The notes under the pieces are model-generated. The model saw only the letters and a list, made by a program, of their open reading frames with translations. It was not told the DNA's origin and did not search any database. The position numbers were made by a program, and so were the translations under genes. From Temnopleurus reevesii (taxonomy: Eukaryota; Echinodermata; Echinoidea; Temnopleuroida; Temnopleuridae), in assembly GCA_036244855.1 (NCBI GenBank), contig BQKZ01013459.1, positions 1 to 11,631 on the forward strand: a DNA stretch of 11,631 bases, read 5' to 3'. Below, piece by piece: positions 8,583-11,631 of the stretch; within the stretch, counting starts at the first letter, position 1; every line of letters starts with the position of its first letter.

Positions 8583-9620
8583 AACATGTATGCGGACAGC
8601 ATAATATCCCAGTGCCATGATCGTAATTTCCAATCCTGGGCCCGTTTCTCAGACTACTTTGAATTCACACCTCAATTTACTTTACATTCTCTAGGCCTAT
8701 ATTCATTTTGTGAAAAATTACAAAAGTGTAAAGCAAAAGTACATTTTTTTTTGTGCATGATCTTTACTTTTCAAATTTTCATAGAGCTCTGATTGTTACA
8801 TGTAGTTCAAATTTCTAATCATTTTTTACATTTTTGGACACATTCTTCTTTACACTTTACAGTCATTCCTTCACTTATAACAGTTTTTTTTTGTTCCCTC
8901 AATTTTTCGTCATTTGTGTTTTTTTTTCTTCATTTTGTTCCATTTTTTTTTTTTACATAGAAGGGTATGAGTACTGCTTAATATTTTGTGCAAGTCATAT
9001 TTACGATTTTCTTCAGCTTGGAGGAAAAACATCTGTTCGTTTTCTATTGTTGAAATACAAGAATTTATCCCTCAGAATGCAAAATCGTCTTCAGTTTTTT
9101 CCTCCATGTGAAGAAAGTTTCGAAACTCTTGGAAAAACTATCTCTTCTGCCCACACCCAAAATCTTTGCACAGGATGATGTATATGTCAAAGGTCATGGC
9201 TTGTGAACTGACACAGGAAAGTGGTTTTGAGGGAAACAATGGATTTTAGGTTCATCAATTTAACTAATAAACTCAGTATACTTTCATTTTTTTTGTAAAT
9301 CTGTTGTATATCCCAATAGAGAAAAATGTAGATTTATCTATATCTATTTTTTATTATTATATTTTGGGGGCGGAAGGATTACACTTAAAATTTAACAAAG
9401 TGAGAAAAAAAATTATTCTGTAAGTTTCTTGGACCTTGGATCATAGGAAGAAAGGGTTATTTTCCATATTTAAAGTGCATATCGATTCCTCTCTGCTTGA
9501 TTCTGCTTTGTGAATGTAATTTTTGTTAGTTGATATTACAGTTCAATCCCCTTGTTATATGTCGAAAATGAAAAATAAGAATTATTCATGGGCAAGTAAC
9601 AAGGAAGTCAATGGGAATCA
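8583..9620. other. AT-rich non-coding DNA with T-runs
   Basis: Several long T-runs (for example 8943-8954) drive the open frames at 8586-8792 and 8834-9178, whose N-terminal halves are Phe/Ser-rich low complexity. GGGCCCGTTTC at about 8639-8649 is a word I associate with interspersed repeats of marine invertebrates. A hairpin-forming repeat at 9010-9114 is listed separately. Confidence 0.4.
9010..9114. repeat. Imperfect inverted repeat, arms of about 21 bp
   Basis: The left arm (9010-9030, TCTTCAGCTTGGAGGAAAAA plus C) is nearly the reverse complement of the right arm (9094-9114, GTTTTTTCCTCCATGTGAAG plus A). The mismatch is confined to a few central bases and a one-base slip. The spacer is 63 bases. 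Confidence 0.55.
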
Positions 9621-9621
9621 A

Positions 9622-9990
9622 CAAATTGCATATTTGTTTACAATGAATTATGTAGAGAGGAAGTAATGTATTTCAGTTATTTCATTATTTCATTACATTA
9701 TGTATATGTACACTTAGAATGGGAAATGTACATATTTATTTAAATATTCAACTAATGAAATAACCCATGTTCAGTTATAGTAGTAGCTAGCTCCTTTGAA
9801 TTGCATACACAGCCTGTTTGTGTATTTGTTTACAACACAAATGAACTATGCAGAGAGGAAGTTCTGTAAACGAACCAGAGAAATTCTGTATTTCAGTTCA
9901 CAGTATTCTAGTATGTGTACATTTTGTAGTTGAATGTGAAATATACATATTCAGTTAAATATCTAACTTCTGAAGATAGCTCTCATGGAT
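9622..9990. repeat. Diverged tandem pair, unit about 192 bp
   Basis: TATTTGTTTACA at 9631 and 9823 begins parallel series: GAATTATGTAGAGAGGAAGT versus GAACTATGCAGAGAGGAAGT, then GTATTTCAGTT in both, then GTACATATTTATTTAAATAT versus ATACATATTCAGTTAAATAT, then the ATTGCAT word that also borders the unit. Small insertions separate the copies. Confidence 0.75.
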
Positions 9991-10288
9991 TGCATTGCAT
10001 ATTGAGGTTCATGTACACTGCAGTGATGCCAACCGTTCCGGAATATACATGAGGCAAAGATTAAAATGGGAATAACGCAACAGCTGAACCAAAGTGGGAG
10101 AAAATATGACAACAATTACCACTCTCTCAGCCATGCACTTTTAATGAAAGCTTTGAAATCATATAAAAATACACCTCGTGCTTATTCTGGAATGGTGGGC
10201 ATCTCTGACTCTGTGAAGCAGCAAAAATTGTTCACCGAATCAATCCATTAATTCCCTCTGGTGTAGCTATATTAGATAGGAAGTTCAA
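9991..10288. other. Non-coding DNA, no recognised element
   Basis: A 61-codon frame at 10066-10251 (starting MGITQQLNQSGRK) has no recognisable domain and no strong start context. I treat it as probably chance, though its composition is less biased than most frames here. Confidence 0.35.
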
Positions 10289-10483
10289 TCATGTAATATC
10301 AAATCTCATCACACAACAGCCATACTGGCTATCCCCAAGCAGGAGCCTGTTCCACAAAATTATTTCAGCTTCAACTCCATCGATTATCATGTAATATCAA
10401 ATCTCATCACACAACAGCCATACTGGCTATCCCCAAGCAGGGGCCTGTTTCACAAAACACTTCTGCTTCTAATCCATTGATTG
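10289..10483. repeat. Recent 98-bp tandem duplication
   Basis: Copy 1 spans 10289-10386 and copy 2 spans 10387-10483. The first ~60 bases (TCATGTAATATCAAATCTCA onward, through the GCCATACTGGC palindrome to CCCCAAGCAGG) are identical. The second halves differ at several bases and one gap. Each carries GGxxCCTGTTxCACAAAA, similar to the interspersed-repeat word at 8639. Confidence 0.9.
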
Positions 10484-10508
10484 TTTTCCTCAAGAGGAAA
10501 TTAATTGT

Positions 10509-10784
10509 AATGATAATAATAATGTGCAGTTCTTATTACTTTTGATAAAGGTCTCAAAGCGCGCTACAGTTAATGCAGCATTATTACACTGGCTTTAGCG
10601 ATAGCAGCTTGTGAGGTGCTTATTCATTTGTATTCCTACTAGGTACCCATTCATCTCACCTGGGTTGAGTGCAGCACAATATGAATAAATTTCTTGCTGA
10701 AGGAAATTAACGCCACGGGTAGGGCTCAAATCGCTGACCCCTGCAATAAAGACGGGAGTCTGAACCAATCCACCCCGGCGCTTC
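10509..10784 (-). mobile_element. tRNA-derived SINE, full-length or nearly so
   Basis: Read on the minus strand, the element begins GGAAGCGCCGGGGTGGATTG with a tRNA-like head. A degenerate A box lies around 10754-10770 and a B-box-like GATTTGAGCCCT at about 10721-10732. Next comes a central domain (TTTCCTTCAGCAAGAAATTT, TGTGCTGCACTCAACCCAGG, ATGAATGGGTACC) that I recall from SINEs of sea urchins and other marine invertebrates. It ends in a LINE-related segment with GCGCTTTGAG and an (ATT)n tail (10509-10523 on the + strand as ATA units). Pol III promoter boxes are decayed, so it is probably inactive. No clear target-site duplication is seen. Confidence 0.8.
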
Positions 10785-10974
10785 CACGATTTTGCCAGTT
10801 ATATTATAATCAATTTGCTGCATTTTTGGTTTGGTGGAGTAGCTTTTGATACATAGCCCTGAAATTCATTTGTTTGATATTGCAAGATACACATGCAGGT
10901 CTACAAGAGTGGAAAGTAACAAAAAAATAATAAATGAAACACCAAAAAGCTTTGTGACCCCAAGGTTTTATTAG
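10785..10974. other. AT-rich non-coding spacer
   Basis: Nothing recognised apart from a short A-run near 10921. Confidence 0.4.
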
Positions 10975-11366
10975 AATTAATTCAATCACTAAAATTGATA
11001 AAATGCCTAAATTGGCAATATCAGGATTGGGTAGAATCCCAATTTTTCATGACAATGTTGAATGATTAAATTCACATATTTATTTATTTATTCATTTATT
11101 TGTTTTATTTCAGTAGGGTTGCCCAGTCAGTGATCACAGCACTGTTTTTCACAGGGGCCCTACAAGAGAAAAACACAAGAAAAGTACAAAAGTAAATATG
11201 CATACAATTCCACTCTCTGGTACATCGCAACAATTTTTTTTCTCCAAATTGCGATTCATTGTGGAAAACACCCCTGTATATACGTAGTCAGGAGCCCATG
11301 GTGAGTAATCACATTAGTCCCAGATTATGCTATGTGTCGCCCTCCATAGACCTGATGATTATAGCT
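10975..11366. repeat. Right-end repeat unit, copy 1 (apparently interrupted)
   Basis: It starts AATTAATTCAATCA at 10975, reaches TGTTGAATG at 11056-11064, and resumes with CACCCCTGTATATACG at 11269, ending GATTATAGC at 11365. The 11269-11365 part is about 95% identical to copy 2. The first 90 bases match copy 2 clearly only at their ends. Confidence 0.6.
11065..11268 (-). mobile_element. Retroelement-like insertion with (AAAT)n tail
   Basis: On the minus strand this reads GTAGGGCCCCTGTGAAAAAC, a short segment ending CTGGGCAACCCTACTGAAAT, then a (AAAT)n tail (11077-11110 on the + strand). This arrangement is typical of the 3' end of a LINE or SINE. Copy 2 of the surrounding unit lacks it. The family and exact ends are not known to me. 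Confidence 0.5.
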
Positions 11367-11442
11367 TATGTTGATGAAATTTTGCAATTTTTAGATAATT
11401 TCTGTCCTTTCTCTGGTATATAAATGGGGGATTAATTCAAGT

Positions 11443-11631
11443 AATTAATTCAATCAATTAAAATTGAATACAATTGATATAAATCAATGGGATATCCATG
11501 GATTTGTCTTTATTATGGATCTGTTGAATGCACCCCTGTATATACGTAGTCAGGAGCCCATGGTGAGTAATCAGATTAGTCCCAGATTAATATGCTACGT
11601 GTCGCCCTCCACAGACCCGATGATTATAGCC
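11443..11631. repeat. Right-end repeat unit, copy 2 (uninterrupted, runs off the window)
   Basis: It starts AATTAATTCAATCA at 11443 and reaches TGTTGAATG at 11530. It continues directly into CACCCCTGTATATACG at 11531 and on to GATTATAGC at 11630. Relative to copy 1 it has a 3-base insertion and about four substitutions in the second half. Confidence 0.7.

Noticed and set aside
8834..9178. 114-codon forward frame
   Set aside because: The first half is a translation of T-runs. The strong-looking acceptor at 8960 joined to exon 1 gives a stop within four codons, and the acceptor at 9016 gives one within twelve codons.
10066..10251. 61-codon forward frame
   Set aside because: No domain, no supported start or splice partner. 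It sits between tandem repeats; a frame of this size is expected by chance.
10715..10784. Possible tRNA gene on the minus strand
   Set aside because: It is the decayed tRNA-like head of the SINE. The A and B boxes are degenerate and no cloverleaf closes cleanly.
11109..11113. TTTTATTTCAG as a splice acceptor near 11113
   Set aside because: It is part of the (AAAT)n tail and terminal segment of a minus-strand retroelement, and a TAG follows at once in one frame.
1..11631. CRISPR array, prokaryotic operon, phage or viral gene, rRNA
   Set aside because: No regular spacer pattern, no dense gene layout, no ribosome-binding sites and no recognisable viral or rRNA sequence. The composition is that of animal intergenic DNA.

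Overview
This is animal nuclear DNA: AT-rich and mostly non-coding, with long repeat-filled intervals, microsatellites and GT/AG splice-like signals. There are no closely packed open frames and no ribosome-binding sites. Most of the long open frames are chance or low-complexity frames. The dispersed repeats point to a marine invertebrate deuterostome, most likely an echinoderm such as a sea urchin. The main clue is a tRNA-derived SINE whose central domain and (ATT)n tail I recall from sea urchin genomes. That assignment rests on memory of repeat families, not on a search.

Layout. Bases 1-720 are unique-looking. A C13-A16 homopolymer junction follows near 724-752, then a degenerate three-copy tandem repeat at 1104-1290. 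An old dispersed repeat lies at about 2210-2415. From about 2690 to 3370 the + strand is strongly purine-rich and carries (AG)n and (GT)n microsatellites. Unique, moderately GC-rich DNA follows (3400-4890), with a small 30-bp duplication. CpG is visibly denser from about 4890 to 5650.

This CpG-richer stretch ends at the one coding exon I can support: a first coding exon at 5652-5788 on the + strand. It has a good start context (GCCAAG before the ATG) and a consensus donor (AG/GTAAGT). It encodes 45 residues plus two bases of the next codon. I do not recognise the protein. Where it splices next is uncertain: two acceptors inside the window (6341 and 7279) keep the frame but reach a stop quickly, so the rest of the gene may lie beyond the window.

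Downstream, in the presumed intron or 3' flank, the DNA is a mosaic of repeats: a LINE-like 3' tail with an internal 52-bp duplication (about 6800-7003), three degenerate copies of a local repeat (about 7805-8582), a ~190-bp tandem pair (9622-9990), a 98-bp tandem pair (10289-10483), the SINE (10509-10784, minus strand), and a repeated unit at the right edge. One copy of that last unit appears to be interrupted by a ~204-bp retroelement-like insertion.

I found no operon, CRISPR array, rRNA, convincing tRNA gene or new multi-gene system. The items most worth checking are the unidentified first exon, the possible empty-site/filled-site pair at the right end, the long polypurine tract and two hairpin-forming inverted repeats.
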